The notes beneath the pieces were generated by a model. It worked only from the letters and a program-made list of their open reading frames with translations, was not told the DNA's origin and searched no databases. Positions 32,321 through 44,349 of a DNA stretch of 64,000 nt are shown here, piece by piece. Each line of letters opens with the position of its first letter. The stretch's first letter is position 1. The DNA lies in assembly GCA_019454045.1 (NCBI GenBank), contig SKCR01007817.1, positions 558,001 to 622,000 on the forward strand, given 5' to 3'. Source of the DNA: Zanthoxylum bungeanum. Taxonomy: Eukaryota > Streptophyta > Magnoliopsida > Sapindales > Rutaceae. A program made the translations under genes and the position numbers.

Positions 32321-33490
32321 CTAATTGCTTCTTGACTAGTCTACCTGGTTTCCTAACCCACTGCGCCTTTGTGATGGCTATAAATAAAAAAGGGTTAATA
32401 TGATGTATGTATGCATGAAATACATGATATGCATGAAATGCAAGATATGCTCTAACATCAGCATATACCCTTCCAACCTTATTCCTCCAACACACGTGGT
32501 AAATCCATATCTACCATAGGTTTGGCTTAGCCTACATACCGACAAAGGGGTATATAAGCTCGTTCTCACTTATGCTACAAAGGATAAACCTTGGATAATT
32601 CGGTTCCATTTTATCCTAAAAGACAAAGGCCACTCATTTAAAAAAAATGGCTAAGCCTAATATGAGATCTTGTCATTGCCTGAAGATGATGGATTGGACC
32701 CTTAGTAATCTCGGTTATTTTGGGTTGGACTTAGAAATGTTTAAGAACATCCAAATGGGCAAAATATGACGTACCTTTTCTGGATGAAAGCCAGTGTGAG
32801 TATCAGACTCATGTTTTAGCATTTTGCATCCTAACTAAATATTACTATGCCCAACGAGGTTTGCATATAAGGTGGCCCATTGTCATTTCAAAGCATTTGG
32901 CCCAATTATCATGGAATGCAAACATGTCCTAGTTGAAAAGGCCCAACAAGTTTTACATCCCATGGCAAAAGGTTCAAGCTACTTCAAATGATTGGGGGCC
33001 CAAACACAAGTATAAGAGGGCTCTTATAGGATAAAATCTATGGGCTTTTTTTGTGGGCATACAAGGGTACAACTTAGGCTCTTATCGGTGAAGGGTTGCC
33101 TATAACTAGGTCTCCCCACCCAAGGTTTCAATTGACCAAGTGAATACATATTTTTTTATACTTGAGAACATGAAGGACTGTCCTCAACTAGGTCTCCTTA
33201 CCCAAGGGTCCAATCAACCAAATGGATTTGCCTTCATGCCTCGGGATATGTGCCAATAAGTGATGGTTATCATCACATACCAATCCACCTCCTTGAGTGA
33301 ATGTGATTTCTCAATATGTAATGCTATTGGGGTTGGAAGGGTATGCAAATGATGAAGACATGGTTCTCCTCAATCTTGCTAAAAATATTGTAATGTATTT
33401 TTTATGACCGATTCTCTATCTTCAATGAAGTCGCTATCTTTAAGTGCGAAGTGAAGTTTACCTCTATGCCTATGATGTCGATGACTATTA
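32321..33490. other. Unassigned spacer with a ~50-bp duplicated phrase
   Basis: No coding frame. Phrases beginning CTAGGTCTCC at about 33097 and 33189 are imperfect copies followed by CCAAGG and a CAATnnACCAA word. It may be an eroded LTR or leader belonging to the gag to its left. Confidence 0.4.
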
Positions 33491-33496
33491 CACTGT

Positions 33497-33645
33497 TGGG
33501 CTTGCAGTCTGTAGAGAGTACATATAGTCCCGCGGGGGGACTAACCAGAGAGTAAGGGATTCGCCACCCGGTTTGAGACACCGTGAATGATTTAAGGCCG
33601 TATTACACCCCTCGCAAGGTTTGAACTTAAACCCCTCCACAAATA
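33497..33645 (-). other. SINE-like G+C-rich insert (tentative)
   Basis: A 150-base patch of higher G+C content interrupts the integrase fossil right after its first catalytic region. On minus it begins near GTTCAAACCTTG, which resembles a tRNA B box. I could not find a convincing A box or tail. Confidence 0.25.
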
Positions 33646-33976
33646 CCACTATGAATTGATGCATGTTTGAGGTATGTGGCTTGATTTGACCTATCATGTC
33701 GGTACCCAATATTGAGAACGACCAAGGCTATGATAGCCCATGCAACTCCATTGGTGGTAAATGATTCAAGTTTTCGCGGGCTTGACAGTCGTGATAGCGT
33801 GGCGCCAATTTCGCATAATATGCCTCCATAGTTAACCAATAAAACCCTTGTCTCACAATCTTCTTTGACAAATTAAGCCCACTAATATGTGGTCCACACA
33901 CTCTCGCATGAACTTCTTCTATAACCTTTTGGCTTATTCCTCTTTAAGACACCTTAACTGTATTCCGTTAGACTGA

Positions 33977-35275
33977 TGATAAGTGCGGTTTATACCCACT
34001 TATTCCTGCATTCCTAACTTACTATTTTGATAGATTCTATGTCATTTAATATATTTTGTAGTGTGTTTTATGTTTTATTTATGGGAAACATTAGAGCATG
34101 GATCTTGGAGAAAATCTACGTGTTTTGAGACCTTATAGACGCAACGGAAGCATGTGGGAAACATGAAAAACAAAAAAAAATCATACCCTAGAAATTGAGT
34201 GGGCGTCGCGACACCCAGACAGCATAAACACATATATGTTTCCTGAGAGTTGGGCATTGTGATGATAATTCTGTCACTACGACGCTACGGTAAACTTCCA
34301 GAATCACCATAAATCAATATTCTACAATACTAAGGACTTGATGACTTCCCTATAAATATAGAAGCTCGTCCAGAACCCTAGGGGAGAGAAAAAAGACAAC
34401 AAAGAGTTCTAAACACATATTTTAAAGAGATCTAAGGAGGAAGAATGAAGAGCGCGAGAAGAGGAGTCAAAGGCGATGACATCCGAAGATGAAAGGATTT
34501 GATTCAGGTTGTATCTTCTAGTTTCTTTCTTTAAACTCTAATGATGTCCATTATGTTCTTGACATTATTTTCATTGTTTTTATCTTTAGACATGAACTAA
34601 CTCTTTTATTCTAGAGGATGATGTATCCAATGCTTGAACCTATGTATTGATTGCCAATTTGATTTTTATGAAGTTTTTTTTTATTTTCTTGTGTTTTATG
34701 CTTCTAGTTTGTTGGCCACAAATTAAGATGATGCATGTTTAGAATCTATCACTCGGGAGAAGGGATTTTGAATAGGATCTTGAGAATATAACCTAGAAGA
34801 TTTGTAGAGTTTGGGAGAACCTATAATCCATTTGAAGTTGTTAACAAAGAATCACATATCTTAATGAGTTATTAATTACTTGATTTTTATAGGGATATCG
34901 AAGTCAGTAAGTGATATTATTTTCACTCGGCAATCGGGATAGGGTGTTAGAATAATTTAAGGTTCTTGGCTTATAAACTAAGAAAGTGAATAATAATTGA
35001 TTGGCATAACAAATACATAGGGATGACTAGGTGAAATCAGACTCTAGAATACCTCACATCCTTTTCTTTTCTCAAATTAAAAGTTTAGATTTCTTGTTTC
35101 TTATTTTTTTTTATTTTTAATTTAGTTTATCTTAAATTTCTTTCTAAATAAAGTTAAGTTTATCAATTATAGTACTTAGTGAGATTTTGATTACAATCCT
35201 TGTGGGTTCAACACTCATACTTATCTTTTACTAAAACTTGATACCGTATACTTGTGGTACGATAATCTCACAACA
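33977..35275 (+). mobile_element. Solo LTR of an Athila-like element (1,299 bp)
   Basis: Begins TGATAAGTGCGG and ends CACAACA, flanked by the 5-bp duplication ACTGA at 33972-33976 and 35276-35280. It has a GCGTCGCGACAC palindrome variant at 34203, a TATAAATATA box at 34351 and CT/GA-rich leader, like the other gypsy LTRs here. No internal region is present, so it arose by LTR-LTR recombination. Confidence 0.9.
34351..34358 (+). promoter_or_regulatory. TATA box of the solo LTR
   Basis: TATAAATA followed by TAGAAG; same relative place as in the A, H and J LTRs. Confidence 0.55.
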
Positions 35276-36466
35276 ACTGATGCTAATATAAGTTCTCTAT
35301 AAGGCTTATAACCTGAGAAGCTAGCTTCTGAATGGCTACTCTATCTACTAGCCCCTTCAGAAAATTCCCAATGATCAAGGAAGTTCTGAATGTCGTGGTA
35401 CCATGGCCTTCCGTCATTGACCTAAATATCCATAACGTTATTTACTTTATAGCTCGGTTTGTTGCCTGTAGTAAATATTAGAGGCTTCATGGTCAACTTC
35501 TTCGGATTCTCCCAAGTTGAAGCTAAGGTCGCTAGAGCATTTTCCATTTGGTTTTCTTCTCAAGGAAGGTGTCACAACGTGAATTTCGGGATGTTTTGCA
35601 TCAAGGCATTAAGATGGAACAAATATGGCCTAAACTTGTCTTCTTTCAACTCCTAATCCCCTCGTATCTGTTGGATTACTAACATCGAGTCCACATAGAT
35701 TTATGCATTCTTTTCGCTAAAGGATATTGATGCTTGAAGCCCAAAAACACATGTTTCATACTCGGTTGTGTTGTTAGTGACCGAGAAAGTCAACCTCTTA
35801 GCCATTTGTAAAGTTTCTCCTCTTATGGTTATTAGAACAAACCAATCCCTATGCCCTTACAATTTACCGCTACATCAAATTATATCTTCCATCATTGGAC
35901 TATTATTGCCTTAACTTCCTCATATGGGAATTCAAACTCATACCGATCTCTTTCGATTAGTTGTACCAAGAATTCAGCCACGACTCGCCCCTTTATTACC
36001 TTCGTAGTAATGTAGTCAATGTCAAATTCAGTTAACAAGACCAACCACCTTCCCAAATTTTTGACCATGGAGGGGGCCAACTACAAGTATCTCAATGTAT
36101 TCTCCTTGGTGACCACATGTATCTTGTAGGATTGGAAATAATATCACAACTTTCGAGAGGCTCATGTTACTGCCAAATATATTTTCTCCACTTCCATGTA
36201 TCATGCCACATACGGTAGCATATTCTTGCTAAGATAATAGACTATGTGTTCTATCCCCGTCTCATCTTTCTATACCAAGATCACCCGAGGGCCTCAGACT
36301 CTACGGCCAAGTACAAGACTAAAGGTTTACCGAGACTTAGAGGCTTCAAGACTGGCAGATTGATTAGGTATTTCTTGATTTTATCAAAAACTTTTTGGCA
36401 TTGTTCGTTCCATTTCATTAACAGGAGATGTCGTGGGATGTACCACATGCGTTCACCTTCCAACAT

Positions 36467-37229
36467 CGAGGAAAAAGAGTAAGTGGCTGAGATGCCAGAA
36501 GATCCGACACCATTTATTTCTAGGCGATCTCCGGCTAGGGTTTCTTCATCTGGGCAGTCCCTTTCTTCATCTTCAATATCGGTTCCTCATGATATCGTTC
36601 CCAACATTGTAACGTTTTGGCCAGATTTGACCTATATGGTCTGTGGTGATGCTAAGGTGAACGAGGTTCGCTATCTGTGCATGAAGAGGATGTAGGCGCT
36701 AATAATTACCCGTTCGGACGCCACACATGTGAGTTTCTCTAATTGTTTGTTCTCTTTTATTTTGCTGAGTTCTTGGTACTTATCAAACTTTGTTATATGA
36801 CCTGTTGACTTTGTGGATCATTACTTCTACATAGCGCAGGTAGAGAAGGCGACACTGACCTCTGAGAGCTTCACTCAGCAGGTACTTGTAGATAAGAGTT
36901 AGCATTTATGCATTTATGCGTGTATACATGATTTCAAAACTTTCCTTCTGTGTTTCTGATTGCAAGCACTGCAGGTGATGCAAGCACTCCTGAAGGAGCC
37001 AAAGCTTGAACCAGATTCTGATGAGGAGAGGATAAATGAGGAGAAGGATTAGAAGAGGTCATTCGAAGAGTACGATAGCTTTTTCTCTTTTTTTTTTGGT
37101 GTCAAAATGATGATTGTAAACGAGCTTTATGTATGAACTTTTGAATTTAATTAAAACATCATTTTATTTTCATCTTCTGAATTGCCACTATTCACAATGA
37201 TTTTTAGACTTGATCTATTGGGGCGGATG
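36467..37229 (+). pseudogene. Exon-like fragment of unknown origin
   Basis: A frame from 36483 to 36695 (70 aa, serine-rich then FWPDLTYMVCGDAKVNEVRYLC) ends in a stop. Further on, a short open stretch with a possible acceptor GCGCAG (36840) and donor CAG/GTACTT (36880), then an acceptor CTGCAG (36975) followed by an acidic stretch QALLKEPKLEPDSDEERINEEKD to a stop at 37050. This looks like a gene or transposase with small introns, on the strand opposite to F. I do not recognise the family. The left junction with F is near 36445-36466; the right one is the end of element G. Confidence 0.3.
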
Positions 37230-39672
37230 TGAGACCCTTAGGTCGGACCGGTGTCCCGCGCAGTGAAAATAGGTCTAACCTATGGATGTCAAGCATGAGT
37301 GTATTTTTAAATAATTTAATGGAATACTATATTCCATTACGAGTGTATAACGAAAAATCCAAGATGAATTGAATTCTGTAAAAACCAAAACGGGAGAAAA
37401 AAATTAGGTCCTGCGTGTGGTGCGCGTAGCCTATGCTTGTGCAGTTGCTTGCGTTGCACTACAACACAACATCCTGCTCTACAACGCAGCAGCCTTGGGT
37501 TTACTTCATATTTGTTTTTTTAAGAAAAAAACCTTAAATACCTTTTAAAAAATACCTAAAATAATTTTAACTTTAAAACTAACCTCAACAAATGTTATAC
37601 AACAAACATATATATATTCTAAATATATATATGTATTAATTTGAATGAAAACACAAACCAAAATAGAATCTCACAATGAAAGGACCCATGAACAATTCTA
37701 GGTTACCCAAAGGTGGTCAAGTGATTCTAGAATGGTAGCCATAACTCCAAGCTATTATCTAGAGTTCCAAACTCTAATTTTATGTTTATGTCCAACATAA
37801 ACATTTTGACCCAATCACAAGCATATTGTGTTTATGCTTCCGAAGAATCCATACACAATTTATCAGCCCAATTTCATCATCAACCTATGTTATTATATAT
37901 CCAATACATAATAAATCACTATATGTTTCACTAATGGTAATTCAATAATGAAAACAAAGCTTTAGAGAAGATCAAACTTACCTAGTAAGCTTGATATCAA
38001 GATCCAATCTTCTTCTCCTTGTTGAAATGTTGTAGAGTACTTCCAAAGTTAACAAGCTTTATTCCAAGATCCAATCTTGATTCCAAAATTAGCAGGCTTC
38101 ATTCCAAGATCCAATCTTGATTTCTAATTGTTGAAATGTTGTAGAGAACTTCCAAAGTTTATATAAATACTTCTTCTACTTAGGCTAATATTTCTAAATC
38201 TTGCATGTTTTAGCTTTCACAAGCTTAACTTTCTTAAGCTCAAGCTTAATTAAAAACTTGCTCAAGCTTGCCTTTTATAACAAAAATTATGCAATTTTTA
38301 ATTAATAAAAGTCTTAATCAATTTTTAGGTGGGCTTAATCCAATTTGTCCAAATATGTATAATTAGGTGTGACTAATCACCTTTGTCTACCACTTTGATT
38401 TAATCCAATTAAATCAAGATAAATACACCTATTAGTAAAAATTTGTAATTACTAAAATATCCTCCAATGGTAGAGATATTTATGAAATTACAACAAAGCC
38501 CTTGTGTGATTTTGGATTAATCCAATTAATCTAATTGGTTCAAAGTACATAATAAATATTATCCAATAACACTTAATTATTTTAATTGATAATTATAATA
38601 TCAAATACTATTTATTATCAAACATTATCGGATACCCAAGTGCTATACGAGTACACTTCATGTTATGAGACTTTCTAACTCTAGACACGTTCCTAATATA
38701 AGCCTATCTTAAATGTACACAATTCGACAACCTCTGAATTCGCCAAGAACACGAACGACCTTTCTAAACTATACTAGTCGAGGTCATTACATATGTTTAA
38801 CAATCCATATGTCGTAGGCTATCCAAGTTGTGCTTAGAAAACATAGATTACACCGTCAAGTTTCTGAGGTGCACATCTCATGTCGATATTTCAACGATTC
38901 TTTACAACTAATCAGAACACCATTTCTGATATACGTGATCCACCTTAGGTGATCCGCTTTGGCTAAAGTCTTAAGAATTGTGACTTACTCACATGGATAC
39001 CTAAACCCTTTATGATACACATATGGGCCGCCATATTCTATCTTGATACGCACTTGATTAACGAGTGCATCGGTCCACACGCTCGAACATCTAGCGGTCA
39101 GACCATGAAAGGTCTCTGACATATATGGCATCAAAGTGTGGAGGATCATACACAAAATCAATGCTATCGTATAGTTAAAGGATCAAATATGTTACTCGAT
39201 TTGAGGAGACTCCTATTGACGGTGGTGTGTACTTTCAATTATTAGGAATCACATGTGAGTCATTCAGTATTCGCTCCAACGAATACCCACATGTCTATAC
39301 GAGCTTCCATTGCTCATGATACATTGGGTCAAATCATTGGAACTCCAATTCTAATATACAACATGTGCTAGTCTTCTAGGATATAGGAATTCGACGATCG
39401 CATTTTAAAACCAACGACTAGGAATATTTACTTTAACAATAGTTTATAATAGTAATATTATCCCAATATCGGACCATCAGATGTCCAGTATTACTACATG
39501 ACTATTTTAAGGTCGATGCCATTCTTAGCATATTTACATATCAATCTAATATGCATAATGACATTACCATTAATGAGGTTTGAATTGAAAATGTAGTTAT
39601 TTTATTAGTAAATAATAAAATATAATGTACAATACATTATTTGGATTGATGCTTCAAGCACTAACTCCAATA
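37230..39672 (-). repeat. Element G 3' LTR
   Basis: On minus the start is eroded (TATTGGAGTTAGTGC) and the end is GGGTCTCA. The left boundary was placed by matching D's LTR end and could be off by a few bases. Non-coding. Confidence 0.65.
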
Positions 39673-39689
39673 AACTATGACTTGCTTAA

Positions 39690-40377
39690 TGTCAATCCGA
39701 ATGGTACCGAAGTCTCATCCCCTCCACATGTTTATCGAATAACTTAGGATGTAAGGTCTTATTAAGCGGGTATGATATGTTTTCTTGTTCTTGAACCTTC
39801 AAGACCACTATGTCTTTTCATTCAATAATTTCTCTAATCACGTGATATTTTTTTTCTACGTGTTTAGACATGGAATAGGTTCTCGACTACTTAGTCTGCG
39901 CAATGGCTCTGCTATTATCACAATACAGTCGAATCGAATCCGTAATACTAGACACAATGCCAAATTATATGATTAAATTTTTAATCCAAACAGTCTTTTT
40001 AACAGCTTCCGAAGCCGCTATAAATTCTGCCACAGTGTTGGATACAGCTGAAGAGCCTTCCTTTGAACATCACCAACTAACTACACTGCAATTATGGGTA
40101 AATATGTATCTGGATGTAGACTTTCTATCATCCATATCTCCCTAGAAGTTGGAGTTTGTATAACCCTTAACTTGTAGCTAATCTTCTCCGTAAATTAGAA
40201 ACTTATCCTTAGTACTCTTAAGATATTTCACTATATATTTCACGGTTGTCCAATGATCATTACCCAGATCAGATTGATATCGACTAGTTACACTGATGTC
40301 GAAACTGATGTCAAGTCTTGTACATAGTATATAATATACATAAAGCTTTCAATACCAGAAACATATGGCAAGTTAGA
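39690..40377 (-). pseudogene. RNase H fossil of element G
   Basis: On minus: SRYQSDLGNDHWTTVKYI, DDRKST, then the eroded SAVSNTVAEFIAASEA motif, LYCDNS and SKHVEKKYHVIREII, ending in a degenerate purine tract. Several stops. Confidence 0.72.
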
Positions 40378-41967
40378 TGATGAAAGGAAAATATATCACT
40401 TTTACTTAATATTTTGTATAGTTTCTCGAGTTTTATGAATGTTTTGATGTGTTTTTGTTTATTTTGTAGATAAATAAAATATCGGGACTCAATGGAATTA
40501 ACTCGAGGCTAAAATAATGAAAAACAGATTAAAAATGGCAAAAACAGAATTTCATTGCACGCGTCATGACACGCATCACTTTGGCGTCACGACGCTGTCA
40601 ACATCAACACCGAAAGTTCCCATGTCGACACGTGGCATCAATTATATAGCACGTCGTGACTCCAATGACTCTACGCATCGTGATGCCTGAGGAATCCGTG
40701 TACACGTGTCAACCGCTTTACGCGTAGCGATGCGCAAGGGTTCTGAGTCGCGACGCCGATGGTAGAATTTTACCTATAAATATATGTTGATTTCATTTTC
40801 CAATTCATACTCTTCTTGGTTCCTTTCTATGGAATTAAGGATTGTATCTTGTCTGTATTTATGTATCTATGTATTTTTATTTTTAAGTAATAATAAGTAT
40901 GTTTGTTTTTATTTTCTGTATGTTTAGTTAATTATTTCCGTTGGGGAAAATGGTGAAACCTTTAATATGATAATCTAAGTAATCTTACTTACAATATAAC
41001 ATATAAATTGTAATATAATAATCTGTATTAATTAATGGAAAAACTATGTTACTGCTTATATGGTCGGTTTATATGACAACTTGGATTACCGCATATATGG
41101 TCGATTTTACAAGACAAAATTGCTTACCGCCTATATGGCTGGTTTTATATGTTTTGACGTTATTAATTCCTGATAAAGCATAACTGGGTAATCATGCCAA
41201 TTTATATATTATAAAAAGTGATATTCCTAGGTTTGAAATATTAAAAGTGGATCCCCTAACCCCATCATTTTATTTTAATCTAGGGAAGCGATGAAGCAAA
41301 ATATCCACGAGTTTCATAATTGATTTTCTCATATAATGTGTGATATATTGGATTGTTTATTGAATCTCGATCTTAATGCTTCTTGTTGACTGATCACCAA
41401 TGAGATTGATATGGTAAACATAGAATGAACTTGACAAATGGATTTTATGTTTAAGCCTTAGATTCAATAGCACACGATCTCACCTTAGGGATTTCCTTAC
41501 ATGATAGACATATACTTGTCGGGCGTGGGTAGCCATAATTGGAACTTGACCTTAATGAATTCAGGGTTTTTTAGTTAACATATACATATAGTTAATTGAG
41601 TTACTTTGGATGCTTACATTCAGCCATCGAAATAGGCTTATCCATATCTTCATGATCCCGGTTAAAAAACTGATATATTTCACATGTATAGGAGAATCAA
41701 TTCATCATTAAAGTAATACTGGGCGGATTTAAAACCCTAGATGTTTTATCTTTTCTTTATTTCCTTTGTATTTATTTGTATTTTATTTATTTATTTTAGT
41801 TAAATCCACGTTCAACCAATAATAAATCCGTTTCAACCTCAATTAGATACTTGTAAATAAGTAGCATCAATAATTAACAACGTAAGAAATAAGTCATCGT
41901 GAGATTGATATTTTTATACTACTTATGCGATACGTGCACTTGCGTAAAGTGTGTTTACCGCGGATCA
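40378..41967 (+). repeat. Element H 5' LTR (1,590 bp)
   Basis: Begins TGATGAAAGGAAAATATATC and ends GCGGATCA. It shares the opening, TATA region, GGTCGGTT repeats (about 41050-41160) and tail with A's LTR but is shorter; two CACGTG motifs (40629, 40703) and eroded palindromes (40584, 40748) remain. Confidence 0.88.
40775..40782 (+). promoter_or_regulatory. TATA box of element H 5' LTR
   Basis: TATAAATATATG, 22 bases after a TCGCGACGCC palindrome half. Confidence 0.6.
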
Positions 41968-41973
41968 AGTTTT

Positions 41974-41991
41974 TGGCGCCGTTGCCGGGGA
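41974..41991 (+). promoter_or_regulatory. Primer binding site of element H (tRNA-Asp)
   Basis: TGGCGCCGTTGCCGGGGA, six bases after the LTR. Confidence 0.9.
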
Positions 41992-42103
41992 CTTATTTTT
42001 CTTGCAATATTAGTTTTGAGGCTATATACTTTACTTGTATATAATTTTCTTTATTTTTATTTTTCATTTTTGTTTGTTTCTTTTATTTCAGGTTGTTGAA
42101 GTT

Positions 42104-43330
42104 ATGGATCACTATTGGGCGATGGAAGTATTAAGAGCTTTAAGAGGTGAAGATACACCCCATACCAGAGAGACACGATCCAGTTTTCCGAGACCTGTTG
42201 TCCAGCCCAATAACTATCAGTGGATGTCAGATAGAAATAGAACAACATTTGCTCAAACCTTCCAGAACACCATGATAAGATGTGAGATATGTGATGGTAA
42301 CTACTCTAGCAATCATTGCACGTAAAACTACACTTCAGGGTGGCAGAATTATCAGAAACCTTCATATGACGAACCAACATATCTCACTGAGCCACAATAT
42401 CCATCTTATCCACCATCAACTTATGATTTTGCTAAAGAACCAGAACCATCAGAGGAAGAACGATTGATTGACATGCTCGAGACACGAGAAGAATGATTGG
42501 CTGACATGCTCAAGAAACGGGAAGCTAAGTTGGATGCAATCTTTCAGATTCAAGCAACAACATTACAGAGACTAACAGATCATGTGAAATAATTAACTGA
42601 TAATCAGAGCTACATACCTCAATGAGCATTTTCAGATGACACTGAAGAAGCCTTCGAGTACCAAAAGTTTCACAATGAAACCTTAACAGGGAAAGAGGCT
42701 TAGCAGTATCAAGAGTCAAAGGTATCAGAACCCTAACTGAAAGAATCTTACATTGATCTGGATAATTCTCTGGTCGCTGAGTGCATCTGTGGGGAGAAAC
42801 AAGTAGAAGAACTACCCGTACCAACCACAAATGAGGATGAAGGCTTACGGACAGACATATCAATTGATGCCAGTCAGGATACATTGACTCTGCATCCTCA
42901 AATTGATACTCCAGGAGCATGCATTACACAAATGTCAGATGAAGAGCTAAATGCAGAAATTTGAAAATCCATCTATGAAGAAAATGTGGAACAAGATGCA
43001 TGACAGAGCCAAGAGCAAGTGTGGGTGCATATTGAAAATCTCGTGACGCTAGAGGAAATATCACAACATTTGGGAGTAAACATCAAGGACATCGCCCCAA
43101 AGCTTGACAGAATGGTACAACCATTCAAAGTCAAGCATCATACGAGACCTCATGATCACCTATTCCTTTTTTCAATAACCACTGGAGCTAAAAGGATTAA
43201 GAAGGTGGCACGAGCATTGAGTGGAATAAGATTTTATTTGCCACCTCATTTTTTGAAGAGGCACATGAAGAGCAACACTCATGGAACTATCATATCTAAG
43301 AAGTACAAAACAACATTGAAGCCTCCTTGA
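42104..43330 (+). pseudogene. gag-like ORF fossil of element H
   Basis: Homologous to the 315-aa ORF of A. The N-terminal 73 codons (42104-42322) are open, starting MDHYWAMEVLRALRGED; the knuckle reads RCEICDGNYSSNHC, with the histidine replaced by tyrosine, then a stop. Frame-broken sequence follows. A C-terminal 103-codon stretch (43019-43330) is open and basic, and corresponds to A at about 2900-3210. Confidence 0.72.
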
Positions 43331-43373
43331 AGGAGAACTTCCGAATATGTCTAGCTGAAGACGTTAACTTAGT

Positions 43374-43393
43374 GCTAGCTGAGAGGCAACCCA
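43374..43393 (+). other. Conserved GGCAACCC motif of element H
   Basis: GCTAGCTGAGAGGCAACCCA, same position after the gag-like ORF as in A (3252-3271). Confidence 0.65.
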
Positions 43394-43454
43394 CACAATT
43401 TGTGTAAATTTGTGTTTCTAATTTTGTGTTATTTTTGTAGGAAAATTCACAGAC

Positions 43455-44055
43455 ATGAGCCATCAGGATATAGAAGAAACACTCACAAAACTCCACAAAT
43501 ATTTTCCTTCTCTCCCCTAAAATTCTCTGATGAAAATTTACAAAGCACGCACTGAAAGAATGAGACTTCTTATGATCCATGGTATTCCTAGTGATATTCA
43601 TCAGGTAATTGAAGCAAGGTTTGCTTGGCAGGTGAGTCATCTAACTGTTTCACTTCTTTTATGCCTGGTTTAAGGAAAAGCACCTATGCAAAGAAACGAA
43701 AAGTTAAACGATTAGGTGTTTGTTATAAATGTGCACGATGGACATGCAACACACGTTGTCGTTCTTTAGGAATGATATCTGAAAATCACAAAGATAAAAT
43801 TAAATTCATTAGAGATGACATGAGTAAGGAGTCTTTAGATGACATATAATTGACTCTTGAGACACATCATAGTGGATATATTCATCGAGTGATTCGTAAT
43901 TTACATATATAATTCCAAAAAGAAAGACAACATTACAGTCTCGGTAATCTAAATTTAAAAGACTATGTTTGCAAATTTATAAGAAAATTAGATGGGAAGC
44001 CTATCCCCGACCCATAGAGGGCATTCAAGCCATTACTGGACGTAAAATCAGAGGA
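43455..44055 (+). pseudogene. Unrecognised cysteine-rich ORF fossil in element H
   Basis: A first open stretch (about 43455-43632) ends RMRLLMIHGIPSDIHQVI...FAWQ at a good splice-donor sequence CAG/GTGAGT. A second (43625-43849, 74 aa, continuing in the same frame past stops at 43847, 43909 and 44015) has a basic run STYAKKRKVKRLG and a cluster C-x2-C-x4-C-x3-C (CYKCARWTCNTRC), then LETHHSGYIHRVIRNLH and LKDYVCKFIRKLDGKPIPDP. The place, downstream of the GGCAACCC motif, is where Athila elements have their extra ORF, but I see no membrane segment. Family unknown to me. Confidence 0.4.
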
Positions 44056-44097
44056 AAATGTGAGCCATAATCACAACTACCTGTACATATTATTGCT

Positions 44098-44349
44098 TTG
44101 ATTTCTTTTCCTTTAAATAATTATTTTGATTTTCTTTACTATTTTGATTTCCTTTATTATTCGCCGACAATATCTAAACTTTTTGACTTTCACGATCTAT
44201 TTTACTGTTCATCTAATAATTTTCATTTGGCAGGTACTAGTACATTTATTACTCACCCGTTTTCCGGATCTATAAATTCACCTCGTCATTTCTCTCTTCA
44301 ACACATACAGATAAGAGAAAACAAAAAAAATAATAAAATAAAAAATAAA
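44098..44349 (+). promoter_or_regulatory. Probable promoter and 5' UTR of the LOG-like fragment
   Basis: A+T-rich sequence with TATAAATTC at about 44271, then CT-rich TTTCTCTCTTCAACAC and an A-rich leader up to the ATG at 44350. Its presence argues for genomic gene DNA, not a processed copy. Confidence 0.4.

Larger units (their letters stand above)
29778..36466 (-). mobile_element. Region F: old Tat-like Ty3/gypsy remains
   Basis: On minus, pol fossils (36466 to about 33650) precede a gag fossil (32320 to about 31110). That is the reverse of a gypsy element's gene order, so this is probably two elements of one orientation or a rearrangement. Many stops. RNase H plus a second NNTTEYE-type RNase H domain before integrase points to the Tat lineage. 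Confidence 0.65.
33646..36466 (-). pseudogene. pol fossil of Tat-like element F
   Basis: On minus, in order: RT thumb with WNEQCQKVFDKIKKYL and KPLVLYL (36466-36281), RNase H with VYYLSKNM and RWLVLLTEFDIDYIT plus IKGRVVAEFL (36270-35892), a second RNase H with NNTTEYETC and ENQMENALATLA (about 35800-35490), then integrase zinc-binding part VHARVCGPHISG and GFYWLTME (33930-33800) and the first catalytic region SILGTDMIGQIKPHTSN (about 33730-33670). Stops and frameshifts throughout. The solo LTR at 33977-35275 splits it; reading resumes directly across the target duplication. Confidence 0.82.
37230..40377 (-). mobile_element. Element G: 3' end of a copia element
   Basis: On minus: RT/RNase H end, then a 3' LTR of about 2.4 kb. 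The rest of G lies beyond element H, which inserted at 40377/40378, and outside the window. Its LTR starts like D's (TTGGAGTTAGTGCTTGAAGC against TTGGGGTTGGTGCTCAGAGC), so G, D and E are one LTR superfamily. Confidence 0.75.

Noticed and set aside
36246..36482. 78-codon plus-strand frame
   Set aside because: Antisense to F RT, whose motifs read on minus.
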